Assembly: GCF_050947875.1 (NCBI RefSeq)
Contig: NC_134569.1
Location: 39,039,277 to 39,103,276 of the forward strand
Direction: 5' to 3'
From: Dermacentor variabilis
Taxonomy: Eukaryota; Arthropoda; Arachnida; Ixodida; Ixodidae
Length of the DNA: 64,000 nt
Part shown: positions 1 to 12,700 of the stretch, one piece after another
How positions within the stretch are numbered: position 1 is the first letter of the stretch
Layout of the letters: each line of letters opens with the position of its first letter
Notes under the pieces: model-generated
What the model was told of the DNA's origin: nothing
Databases searched by the model: none
What the model saw: only the letters and a program-made list of their open reading frames with translations
Translations under genes and position numbers: made by a program

Positions 1-620
1 TGTGCCTGTAATGTTACTATTCCCTTCTATCATACCACAAGTCTCTGTTCTTGGTGAAAGTGTCCCATACAGATTTACTAACCTTCTTGATATATCCATA
101 AAATTCTTTCAAGTTTGCCTTGAAGGACGTCTACTGTATTTCAACTGACCTCAGTTTTGTACACGTAGTTATTAATGGAATTTTTGTTAGCACAGCTAAG
201 TTTTAGGAAGTACTATGCTAGCTTTTTTTATGCTATCTTTCTGGAGGGAAGACTGAACAAAACAAAATGTTTAGTTCTTGTTTGCTTGAAAAATAGAACT
301 ATATAATTATTTTCAACAGTTGAAATGCTGTCATTGGTGTGTTGATATGCAACCAACAGTTTTGCAAACAGAGTGTTGCTAGTGTACCATTCTTTCTCCT
401 CTTTGGTCTTTAGTTTATGTTCTTGGGATGTCGAATTCTGCAATTTTACTTAAGAAAGTGGTTTCTTCTGAGTGCCAACTCCGCTGTTGGAACATTGGTT
501 GCATTTCTCATTAAAATTGGATGTCATGTGCTTTGGATAAAACTCATTTTTCTCTTTGTATTGGTGTAAGTTTCAGCTGTTGCAAAATGTTTTTACTGGG
601 TCTATGTGTGCCACCTACAG
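1..620 (+). other. 3' part of a semaphorin intron
   Basis: AT-rich sequence ends in the acceptor ccacctacag. The preceding exons are outside the window. I see no repeat structure or coding signal in it. Confidence 0.6.
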
Positions 621-785
621 AACATGGAAATCCTGGGGACATGCCAGGATTGTACAGTGGGACGGTCGCCGAGTTTACCAAGGCTGACACTGTGATCTTT
701 CGATCGGCACTTTTCAACAGGACAACTCACGAACAGAGCGAGTTCTTTATGCGCACCCTCAAGTATGACTCCATGTGGCTTGACA
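621..785 (+). CDS. Sema2a: Sema2a-like exon 1 in window (Sema domain)
   Basis: The acceptor is ctacag ending at 620 and the donor is gtaagt starting at 786. The exon begins with the last two bases of a codon and ends one base into the next. It encodes residues 1-54, including [19 protein letters not shown] and [13 protein letters not shown], both typical of the early Sema propeller. A possible glycosylation site NRT is at Asn32. The phase-1 end joins the next exon to form a Lys codon. Confidence 0.93.
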
Positions 786-3700
786 GTAAGTCTGCGCTCT
801 CAGAACAGTTTGTTTTCCTCAGAGCACCTTTCTGGAAAAAAACACCTACAACCATTGTCCCGCATAACCATGAAAAGTGCTCTGAAGCTGTTGATATTGA
901 GATAAATACGACACAGATTTGGCAGCCAGTAGTGCACTAAGCAGTTCCACTGCAATGTACCATTTCACATGGCCTAGCAGCCACTGTTGTGCATTAGAAC
1001 GAATGTTTACATAAGCATTGCATAAGATTGGTCTTCACTTGAAAGCAACTCTGCACTGCTGAATAGCTGTTGTCACTTCGTTGCACTGCAAGTGGGAAAA
1101 CTCATTCTAGGTGGTAGTTCTCTGGTCCATAAGATGCATGGGTCTGGAATAACTTCTCCCAAGATGTGTGTACACATTGACAGGGGAACATAGTCTGCAC
1201 TCTCTGAACAGTTTCCTTTACTTACACTGCTTTCGTTGGAAACACTGACTCCTGTAGCCATTGTATATAGTAGTATAATGTTGAGGATAGTGATGAAAAC
1301 ACAGTAGAACCTTGTTCATACGGTCTGGAAGAAACCGCGAGAAAAGTCGTACTAACCGGGAAACGTACAATCCGAAATAAAAAAAAATGCAACAAACTCG
1401 ACTATTGTTCACATCTAGGTAATGCCAAGCGTCGCGCGGATCGTCGCGGCACGAGACGCCGACGCGCATCGAGCTGGTTGGTGCTCCGGCGGCCCGAGAC
1501 GCGTTTTGTTGTTTTCCTATTTGCGTAGCGTTTTAAGAGGGCGATGGGGAACTGAAGTGACGTCGAGCTGGTGGGCAACGCCGGATGCCGCCCAAGCGAA
1601 ACTTGATGCCCGTGCACATCGCGCCGCCTGCAGCAGGGAACGGCGGTGGGTTTGGATTATCACCTACTAAAAGCGTGCAGTAAGCTACCAATGGCACTAC
1701 GCCCCATGCGCTGTAAAAAAGATAGGTGAAGACGGTTATTTCAATAGGTCTGGCGGCGATAGCTGTGAATGCGACGTGCCACGACCCGGGCAGAGATTCG
1801 TTAGTACCGGAATGAGAAACTGCGCGCGCCGTCGCTTTCACGTGAGACGGGCGGCTACTGTTCTCGATCGCGCGCGTCTCGCGCCTTTTCTTGTTAACAC
1901 GAGATCTAGTGGCCGGAAAGCGTACACGATCTCGGTCTGCGGCAGGGAACGGTGGCGCGTTTCGGTTGTCGTCTGTTAAAAGCTTGCGCTACGCTTCCGA
2001 CGGCACCATGCGCTGTATAACAGATACGCGTAGATGCTTATCGCAATAGGGTTGGCGGTTATAGCTGTGAATGCCGTGTGCGAGGACCCTGGAAAAGATT
2101 TCGTGATAACGAAATGAGAAACAGTATGAGTCGGTGTTTTGACGTGAAACGGGTGGGCGAATATTGCGGTGAAGCTGCTGCGGTGGGCAGCTATATACTG
2201 CTCCGGATTGTGCGCTCATCGCGCGTTTTCTTGTTTACACGGGATCTAGCAGCCGGAAAACGTATCATACGATCGCAATTTAGCGATGTACTGAACATAG
2301 GTGCCGAAAACTCGGTGTTTTCTGGGAACGTATGAACCGATAAATGAGTGTAACTAAGTTGTGTCATTTTTTGTGTTCTCGATTGCGAACGTTGGCCCCC
2401 GGAAAACGTACGTAACGGGAACGTATCAACGAGGCTCTACTGTATATGACTGAGTTATGACAGCATTGTATGAATGCATTAGTTGACCTTTTCCATGGGT
2501 TAATTGTAATTGCTATATTGCTACTAATACACTACCTTTTGTAATTATTGCAACATAGTTTTACTGGAACATAAATATGTACATTCATTTCCTTTTTGGC
2601 ACCACTTGCTTTGATCATCTTTCAACTCAGTATTGGTTCTGAAATCCAAGGAATTGTTGCAGCACTTGCATTTTGTTAGGGTTAAAACACAGGTTGTCCC
2701 AAAGAAGAAGTCCACAGTGAAGGCGCCAAATTTATCTAAATAATTTGTGGCCCTGGTTTGTATTTGAATGGTTTGCTTATTGCTTTTACCAGAAAAACTC
2801 AACGTTTTTGACTGCCGAATCCTCAATCTGGATGTTTATCATAAGTTGTTTATACTATCTGAATGCAGTGTGCAGAAACCTGCAGAAAGCGAAGGTACTG
2901 CTGGAGGGAACTGCCCTCTTTAATAATGCTCTTACAATGAAGTAGCCTCTGAGCCTTTCCCTCACTGTTGAGGTGGCTTACATGCTCTTCTGCAGGCACC
3001 TCCTACAATAATGTGACCCTACCTCAGTGCATTGTTGTCATTTGTGGATCACTCAAGTGCTGACCACCCAATGGCTTTGAGTTTACTGGGCCTGCACATT
3101 GCAAGAAAAATAAAATAACATGTTATGTATCTTAACGAACAGGCAACTGAATAAAGTTACGTGATATGAACGAAATATATTAGAACTTTTGCGGGTTCAT
3201 ATTGGCGTCATGTTTGCCTGTACGTGTTACTTCTTTTTTTGAAGTGTATGTTGTGATTCAGTGTGCATTTTACAAACCTGTGTATGTTGTACTGTGAATC
3301 TTTTGACATTGTTGTGCCCCGTTCCCCCATCCTTTTTTGCAGAGCCCAACTTTGTGGGTTCCTTTGACATTGGAGATCACGTGTTCTTCTTTTTCCGGGA
3401 GAGTGCTGTTGAGTACATCAACTGCGGCAAAGTCATCTATTCACGTGTGGCCCGTGTGTGTAAGGTGAGCACTCCCTTTAATGTATAATTGAGGGCACGG
3501 CTGCAAAACGTTTCCTTCAAGTAGTTAGAGTGCTCTGGACACCTTCTTATGTACCCAAAGCAATATTGCCAGTGAACACTATAGCACAGTCAGCTTCTGT
3601 TCATGCGAGTGCCATACGTACACATGTTCTACCATCATGCCATTTTCTTGATGGCATTCTAACACAGCAACTATACCTGATGCCTTGACGAAAAAGGCTG

Positions 3701-6700
3701 ATTGAGACTTGACCACCACATGACCTTCTACTAGTGTACATGGTTCCTGGTCTTTCTATTAGTTATAAAATGCAGCATACTTTTTATTATTATAAGCTTT
3801 TCCTGTGTCACAATGTGCAGATAAGCCTTCGTTTCTAGTGAGCAGAAAACTGGCTCTCTCTTCGCCTTCGTTTTTGATGAATTGGCTTGGCTCGTCTATC
3901 GACAGAACAACGATGACGGGGGCCAGCCAGCCATGACGTAGGCGTGCACTTGAGGAAAAACTCTGTACAAATATAAGAAATGTTTGTACAACGATGTGAA
4001 CTTATTGCACCAGCTTTTTATTTTCAAAAGTGGTTGAAAAGGACAAAATGTAGGTGGTTAACCACAGTTACACTCACTCGTGAAAGCAAACGATGGGTGG
4101 CTTTCACAATCTGCAAGGCAGGCTATCGACATTGCTCTCACTTCTCAGCGTTGCTGGAGGAGAAACTTCATTTAGAGGCTATTCAGATCGAAAAATTATG
4201 CTTACTGAATACCCACGCACTTTTGGAAGTAACCACTGTCGATGTAAACATTACCAAGGGTGAGCGTTGCATTGCGCCACAAAAAACTAGGTCCTTAAAA
4301 ATCGGTTGTCAGTCCCTTTAACATCTGTTTTCATGGTTACTGTCTTCAGCAGCCACATATGGTCACTTCAATATTGCCTTCAATCCAAGAATACAGTCAA
4401 AGCTTGTTATAACGATGTCCCATCCACCAGGAAAATACCTTTGTTATATCCGATTTTCGTTATAAGCATACACACAGATATTAGTGAAAAGAGACATTGC
4501 TATAGGCCTATGTGAAAGAAATGCAAGCGGGATGCCTCCAATGGCCTAGCAAAGGATTTATTGTGGATTTTGATGATCCATCGACAGCTTGCCGTACCGA
4601 TACAGGCACGGGAGCAACAATAGCCGCGTTTACATGAATGCGACAGTGTCGCATCGCATCCCATTTCTAGCGCATCACATTCATGTAAACAGCAGTAATG
4701 CGCTAGGAAGGCGCATCGCATTAATGCGCCAGGCGAGGGTAGATTTACGGGCGCGAGTCGACTCTCGCGGAGCATGTAAACGCAGGATCGTCGCATTAGG
4801 AATGATGGGAAGGAATTAGCCATCAACATGGCGGCGGTCCCGGCTGCCCGCTTCGAATTGAATTTGGCGTTGCTTTTGTAAAATGCACTTTGTTCGCAGC
4901 AAATATTTGTGTAAACGGCTTTCGCTTAGTCTCAGGCCGCTTCGACGACAGAGTATTGTAGATACCCTTGTGGTGTTTTCGAGATCGCTTCTCGTTTCGA
5001 ACGAGTCGAAGCCTAACGAAAGAAACATTCGAGATGTCAGCGCTACCTATCGCTAGAGTCAGAAAATAGCCGCAACGACGGCATATGGCTTCTGAGATCC
5101 GAAAATCTCGCTGGCCTACTAAAGCTGCAAAACACGTGCGCGGCTTTGCGTCCGTTACACTATAGCGTATAGCGTACGCTATAAGTTGCGTACGCTTAAC
5201 TAAAACTGTCTATTTCTCGGCACTCAACCACCAACGTGCACTCGACCTACTACCGGAAACCAGTTACACCGGAAGTCGGTTGCACTTCCCTTATACGACA
5301 CCATGTGGCGCTACGTTCTCGCGAGAGTTAAGGCGCTACATGTAAACGGCGTCGCATCGCCTTTCCCAAATGCGCTTGGAAATGCGATGCGCCACTGTCG
5401 CATTCATGTAAACGGGGCTAATAAGTTGCACACGCATACCCTGTACTGCCATGAATACGAAACCGTGCGAGCAATATTATCAAGCGGGATCATCAAGTTG
5501 GCTTCCCGACTGCGGTCTAACTAAGCCAAGCCGCAGGCCCAAACGTGCATGCCGCAGACAGACCTTTCAGGCATGAAGGGGATCGTACATGGATCCACAA
5601 CATGCTACAACAGCCGTCAGTCTAGCCCGTGCATCTGATCTCCTGCTTTATCACCAATAAGGTCCATGAGTGTGAACATGTTTCTGGCAAGCTTCCTGCG
5701 ACAGCTTATCACAGCCACTCTGCCAGCTGCACTCCTTAGGCTGCTAGGCCTAACGAGTGCCACTTTGTTGGGAGTTGACAACAGAAGTTGCGATTTCATG
5801 CCAGTCAACCTGTCGGCAACTTTATTCAAAGCCGCCAAGCTTGCAGCATTGTGCGTTGTCCGTAATTTTGGTTAGTGCCATTTTGCGAAGGTGACAGGGG
5901 CGATGCCGCAGGAAACATGCAGGTCTGAAAGGATCAGTCGCCTGAAAAATCAGTTGGCAACTATATTTGCCATTTTTGCTACTAGAATATATATCTTGAG
6001 GCCCGTGTGAAAAAAAATTTGCTTTGCTATTACCAACACCATGTCAGATCTCACATCTTCGATTTCGTTGTAACGGCAGAATACTCCATTGAAATATAGC
6101 ATAACCAACCAAATTTCATATAGTAAACTTCCGTTACTTCAACCATGACGGGATCGATGAAATTGACCAAATTAACTGGCAGATTAAATTGACCAAATTA
6201 ACTGACAGATTGAATTAAACAAAATGCATAAACAATGCCAAAACACATCGCTGTTGCATTTAGTAGTATTTTCCCAATTCTAACATTTCTTTCCTGTCTT
6301 CTTGTATATTTCCTGTGCGCGTCATTTTTGGCTATTTTTTTTCTTAATGCAATGCACTAACTAGCCCAACATGTTTTACTAATTAAAACTAACATGACCT
6401 TAAATCAAGCTTGCACCTGCTTACTATGTGTCTAAAGGAGAACACTAATGCAGAAATGACATTAAAGCTTCTAAATAAAGTATAAATCTAATGCACACTA
6501 GATTCTTTAGCAAGGAGAATGAGCAAGGATCCAATATCAGTTGCACAATGGTGGCTGGTCTTAAAAGTCAGTTTCTCTGCAATACATTTGTGTTATGCGG
6601 TAAAGAATGCAAGCGCTGCGAAGGTGGTTTTGGTATCGTGTCTGATTGCACAGCACAGGCAATTTTCGGCCCAATTTTCTCAAAAACAAATAGGCACGTG

Positions 6701-9700
6701 TTAGAAACTGGTAAATACCATAGTCAATGTCTTCCTAGGGCAGGCCGAAAATGGGCGTTTTTTATGGGAGCTGACGTGTTCAATGGATTCACTGGCCCCT
6801 AAGCTCCGCCGAGACAGACGCTGCCAATAATGGGGTTGCTATTGGGGTCAACATTGTGGCCAGCCACATGCGTACTAACTAGTACAGTTTGAATTATCCG
6901 GTGAAAGCCATGTTTAAGATTGAAATAATGAAACTTTGGGCCCCAATGGCGTGAGTACCAGCCGGAGCCTCTGGCTGGAATTGAATTAGCTGAAATATTG
7001 AATTAACCGGAGTCGAATTAACGGAATTTACTGTATTTATTTTGTTACCCTTAATAATCATTATATATTCATGTTTGTTGTGTCAAGATTTGACTGTATA
7101 TGCTAATTTCAAGGCCACAATGGCATAGCACCAAAATTTGAATATCCTGTGCTAGATAATTTTCACTTATTTGTGAGAAATATAATGGTTGTGCTTAAGG
7201 AATAGCTGAAGCCATTAGTGGTTATAAAATGATAAAACTTGAGGGAGTTTTGATAGTGTCACAGTATAGGGACAGTGAAGAAGCAGGCAGGCCAGCTGGC
7301 AGCCAGAGAAAAGGAGTAAACTGTAAACAGTTTATTGGCAAAATTGTGCCCAGAAATCGGGCAGTGCTAATGCAGCAACATTGGCAGCAAGCATAGTTAG
7401 TAATTGACAAAGCAGAAGTGGCCCTCTGCCAGGTGTCATCTATACATGATGCAGAGAGCTCTTGACAGCCCTCGCAAAGCATGGCAGGCCAAGGACGCAG
7501 ACAACTTGCACCTTGAAACACAAAATGGTGAGACCATGCATTGGTGGCAATAAGAAAGATAAGAAAGCAAACACATTGTGCGGCAATACGTTGCATGCAC
7601 ATACTATGTGACATTTGCAGACATTGCTATTTTCCAAGTGTGTATGCATGCCTGAAGGTAAAGCTTTTAGATACTCTACTTGTATATAATTGTCGAACCA
7701 GTGACCTTTTCCTTATTTGACCTTTCACTTTTACAGAAAGACACGGGCGGTAAGAATATTTTAACCCACAACTGGGCGACCTTCCTTAAGGCAAGGTTGA
7801 ACTGCTCACTTCCTGGAGAATATCCTTTCTATTTCAACGAAATTCGTGAGTACTTATCCATTACTCTGTCAACTTCTCCTATTGTAATATCTAGGTCTGG
7901 GCCATTTTTCTCACCTAGGCTTGCAATTTCTTTCATTTTTCAGCCTGTTTACTTCTGTCCTTCCTGTTTCCTACTGAAGTAAGACACTGTATTTTTGATG
8001 TGTTTGTGTACAGCAGTTCTTCTGAGGAACTATATGAGGGATTGTATACATACACAGTCAGAGCGTGGTGTAACCTGTCATAGCAAAGCATCAGTTTCGT
8101 GCCCTTGTAAGTGAAACTATCTGATCAGCCGCTTTGTCATCATGCTGCAGTCCCGCAGTATGAGCACACCACCTTGGCTTGGCGGGCTCATGCCAATTTC
8201 ACGCAATCTCGGAGGTCACACCTAGCTGCATCAGTACAGCATGCTGCAGTGAGAGAGAGAAGTGGAGGCACTGGTTTAAGCACGCCACGCGCAAGCATCA
8301 TCATCAATATGTGCCGCGGCACAACTAGGCATGGCCTCCGAGATTTGCAATCTCGAAAGGTGCGCTTGGCTTCACCAGCTACATACCACAGTGAGAGAGA
8401 GGTGCGATAAGATAAGAAAGAAGTGCTGCTTGTGCGCGGCCACCATGCGTGTGGTGGTGAGAAGGACCAGTGTTGCTCAGCAGAGTATTTGACACAGGTA
8501 TCTTGAACTGCTGCACCAAACAAGTGTGGAACCCGATGGAAAGCAATATGCTAGGTGTGAAACGGTCGGTATTTTTGGTTTCGGAGACAAATCTAGTTTG
8601 GTATGTCCATTGGCAGAACAATTTTATTTCGTTAAAACGAGGTCTAAGATACGTGGATCTATATGGGGATTTTAAGGGGAATTGTATTTATGTTGTTATA
8701 TCCATTAATTCATTATATCCTGTTTCATTATCACAAGGTTCATGTGTAGTTTAGTCTGTTGGAGTGTGCTGTCGCACAGCAATCAGAGGCATCAACTGTA
8801 CTGGTTGCATCACCGCAAAGGACATCATAAAGCTTTTTTATAGGCGCTCTGTCTAACTAGCATGCTTTTGGCAAGCATTGTGCTTGCATTAGGGAGAGTG
8901 TAACTTTACTAGAAACGTGCATTTGTTCACGAAACTGAGCTCGTTCCTACTTGTGGTTGTGCTGAATTCAGCATAACAGTGATAGACTGTTGTACTGGAT
9001 TGGCATGGCTTGAAATAAATGCAGGCATGAGGAAAAGTTGTGTGTGTTTCTTAAGGGCATAGTGACAAAACTGACTCTCGTTACCAAAATGACGGTTGTG
9101 GCCTTCACGCCAAAAGGAAGGTCGATTAAATTGAATGAACTAAATGTTGTATTTCATGCAAACATGCTAATGGTAAACATGTTTGCTGTGCAGTCTGGCA
9201 TGGTAGGGTGCTTTACTGTCTCCAGTGCTGCAGAAAATATTTGAGCATGCTTTGGGGTCTTATTAAAACAGCCTGTTGTGCCTTGCGGCTTGTGTAAGTT
9301 CTTGGAAATTGCAAGGAACATCAACTCATTTCATTTTAACTTTGCTGTTAACCATTGTACTGTGTAGTTAGCCCTAAGTTAGCTGCAACAGCAAGGCTGC
9401 GCATGTATGCAAGGCTGATTTGTGGTATTTATTTCGCAGAGGCTGTTTACAAGTTTCCTGACGATGACAGCAATGTTTATGCTGTCTTTACAACATCACT
9501 GTGAGTATTCATTTACATAGAGTGGATGAATGTGTGTACATTCAGCTTACTAAATTCTCTTCTGTTAAGCAGAAACAGCCTTTGTAGTTTTATTGCAGCA
9601 GTCACTAGAAGTAGATTCTTGACAATCAAAATGCAAAGAAATGTCTTGGGTCTTCCGCACTGTTGCTAACAAGATGCGTAATACCTAAATAGTATAGAGC

Positions 9701-12700
9701 ACGTAGAGGAGTACATCACCACCATCAATTTTTCTAGACTTTCTTCTCTAACTTCAGAAAGTTCACAAGTGCCATGCAGTGTTAAATGGATGGTACATGT
9801 TTGAAGGTCACACATTGAATGCCACTGCAACCGATAGTATAATGAAAATTACGTTCTTTCAGGTTGCAAGTTTTTTCTACTTTGTGTGTTCAGCCATCAT
9901 GATTGAAAAATATGATGTTCCCGTGTGTTTTGTGTTGCTTTCTTTGGCCTGGGGGTTTCTTCTGACCTTTAAAGACACATGCGTGCACAAATACAGATTT
10001 CTGCTTTTGCATTACGGCAAAGCATGTGCTGCCTTTTCTCTAGAAGACAAAGAGTGCTGTCTGCATGCTTTCCTTGGTCCATCGTGATTCAGTTACTTAG
10101 TTAACATATCTCCTTTTGCCTGCTTTCTCTGCCTACCTAACAGTATTTCAGTTGACCTTTTGATCTGATTTTTGATGTGTGCTCACAGCTACAATTTCAC
10201 TAAACCATGTGACATCTCTTGTGCAGTCACGGCGGCCCACACGGTTCGGCTGTGTGTTCATTCCGGTTGAGCGACATTCAGGGTGCCTTTGGGGGCAAGT
10301 TCAAGGAGCAGAAGACGTCGTCATCAGCCTGGCTGCCCGTGCTGACGAGTCAGGTACCTGAGCCACGCCCAGGCCGATGCGTCAACAGCACCAAGACGCT
10401 GCCCGACGCCGTGCTCAATTTCCTCCGCACCCACACCCTCATGGACTCGGCCGTGCCGCAGTCCGGCGGAAGGCCCGTTTTCTACCGTGAGAATGTCGTA
10501 TTCCTCTCGCTTGCTGTGCACAAGGTGGATGTGGACGGCGTTGACTACCTCGTCTACTTTGCCGGCACACGTGAGTGACTGCGTTGCCTTCGTAACTGCC
10601 TGTCATTTTACAGTGAAGCTCTCTGTGGCTATGGTCTGGAAAGGAATGTGTCCGAGATATTGACAAAAACAAATCATCATGTGGGCTGATCCTGGTGATA
10701 GTGCAGAAAGGCTCCAAGCACAATGGCCTATACCCCTGTGGGCTCGGGGACCTGTAATGTGCCCTTGAATTTATTATGATGATGCGTGGCTCAGCGTCAG
10801 TGTATATGCATAAGGTAATAATAATAATAAAAAAACCAAACAAAGGATGAAACAAACAGTGCACCGGAGAGATGAACGCTGTTGCCCAAACGCTATCCTA
10901 TGATGATGCGTGTCGAAAGGTCAGTGTATATGTAATAAAGAGGTAAAAAATCAGCAAAGAAAGGAAAAAGAAAACATAATTTTAAAAATAAAAAATAAAA
11001 AGAACAAAAAATAAGAATATACAAAAAGAAGATGAAACAAACAACGAAGTTATGTGCTTGTGCCTTTATCCAATCAATATAGCATAACCACCGTATAGAA
11101 CTTAATATAGCTATTGAGCAATACAGCTTCGCTGGTCTTCCATCTTCACATAGTGGAAGGACTCTGAATTTTTTGTCCAACACAAATTTCCTGTGCGCTG
11201 AAATGCAATGTATAGATTACTTTCGCATGCAGCTTGCTTTTGCAACATAAATCTTTCCTCTCCATTAGCCAGCGCATTAGCCAAATTGTTTGAAAGTTAT
11301 GATCTGGTGAAACGCTATGTATGAAAGAGGTATTTGCGTGTGTGTTGAATGACAAGGGAGCAGAATCCATGTGTATTATTTGACGCATCATTAACTGGAA
11401 CGTTTATTGGTTTTCTTGAAAAACTGTCTTGAGGGAATGACCCCCGAGATTACAAGTGAACTTTAGCACAACGTCTTGTGGGGCTGTTTCCCATGGGCTT
11501 GTCTTTAATTTCTGCATTATTGGGCTTATTTGGCTTGCTAGAATATGTTGCTGGGATAGCTGGTTCATTCTTCATAATTACGTTGCGCTCACTTTTACAC
11601 TGGCAAAAAGAAAGATGATGAAATAGGGAGCAGGGATCCATATGGATGAAGCGCAAACTACCAACTCTTTATTTTTGTTAGAGAACACATTAATACGCAG
11701 GTGTCAAAAGGCGAGGTGGAGTGTTCTCCCACATGTTCTCTAACAAAAATAAAAAGTTGGTAGTTTGCGCTTCGTCTGTCCGCGTACTTGTTCCCTTCTT
11801 TTTCATCTTTTTGCCAGTGTAAAACTCAGCACAATGTAATCCTGAATGTGCACCAACTAGCCTCTTTCATTGCTTTACTTAAGGTTCATTCTTGTGTAGA
11901 CTAATAGGTGCACTCTTGAGATGGAACAGTGACCCTTGTCTGCAGCACTGTCCTGTCTAAGGTTTGCGCTTATTCTTCCATGCATTATTTAGCTTACTGA
12001 ACTGGCTGTGTTAATTGCTTGTTTTGCAGTAAATTGCCTGCGGGCACATGTGAAATATTGAGCTGACTGGTGGCATCATTAGAGCACTTGATTGGCCAAG
12101 TTTGTTCAGCACGATAAACTATACATGCACAAATTTGCTACACAAGCAGGGCACAAGGACCATGAACAAGATGCTTTGTGCATAGGGTTTGTGCCTGGCC
12201 TACATATAATGAACTTGAATATTTACTTTTTCTTGCAAAGCATAGTAATGGGTCAACCAAGATATGTTGTGCTAGGCTTAACATTCAAGAAACAGACTTA
12301 ACAAGCCGAAGCATTCTCTGGCCTGTGAATGTCTGAAAAAGACATCTTTGGGTTGTTTTCAACACACAGGTAACTATGCGCATTCAAGTTAAGAATGTTT
12401 ATGGTATTATGGGATGATCCCTTTTGATTTGTGATGCTCATGACACTGCACATGTGGCTTTGCAAACAACCTGCAACAGATTTGTTCAGCCTGTAGCTCA
12501 GTAGCTGTAAATGAAAGTGGTCAGGAAGCGGTGAAGTATGAAGCATCCTTTTTTTTTTTTTGACTGCAGGTGATGGCTTGGTCTACAAGATAGTGGAGTG
12601 GAAAGACCGCTCGGGACAGTCCTTCTCCAACCTGGTTGACATAATTGAAGCAAGCCCAGGGGAGCCTGTTCGCACCATTGACATCTCTAGTGAGGTAAGG

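Noticed and set aside
521..620. Upstream start (ATG at 521) in the same frame as the first Sema exon
   Set aside because: The in-frame extension through 521-620 does not resemble semaphorin, and a good acceptor ends at 620. The codons before it are intron.
3261..3342. Extension of the second exon to the ATG at 3261
   Set aside because: The upstream part is a polypyrimidine tract and acceptor, and similarity to semaphorin starts exactly after 3342.
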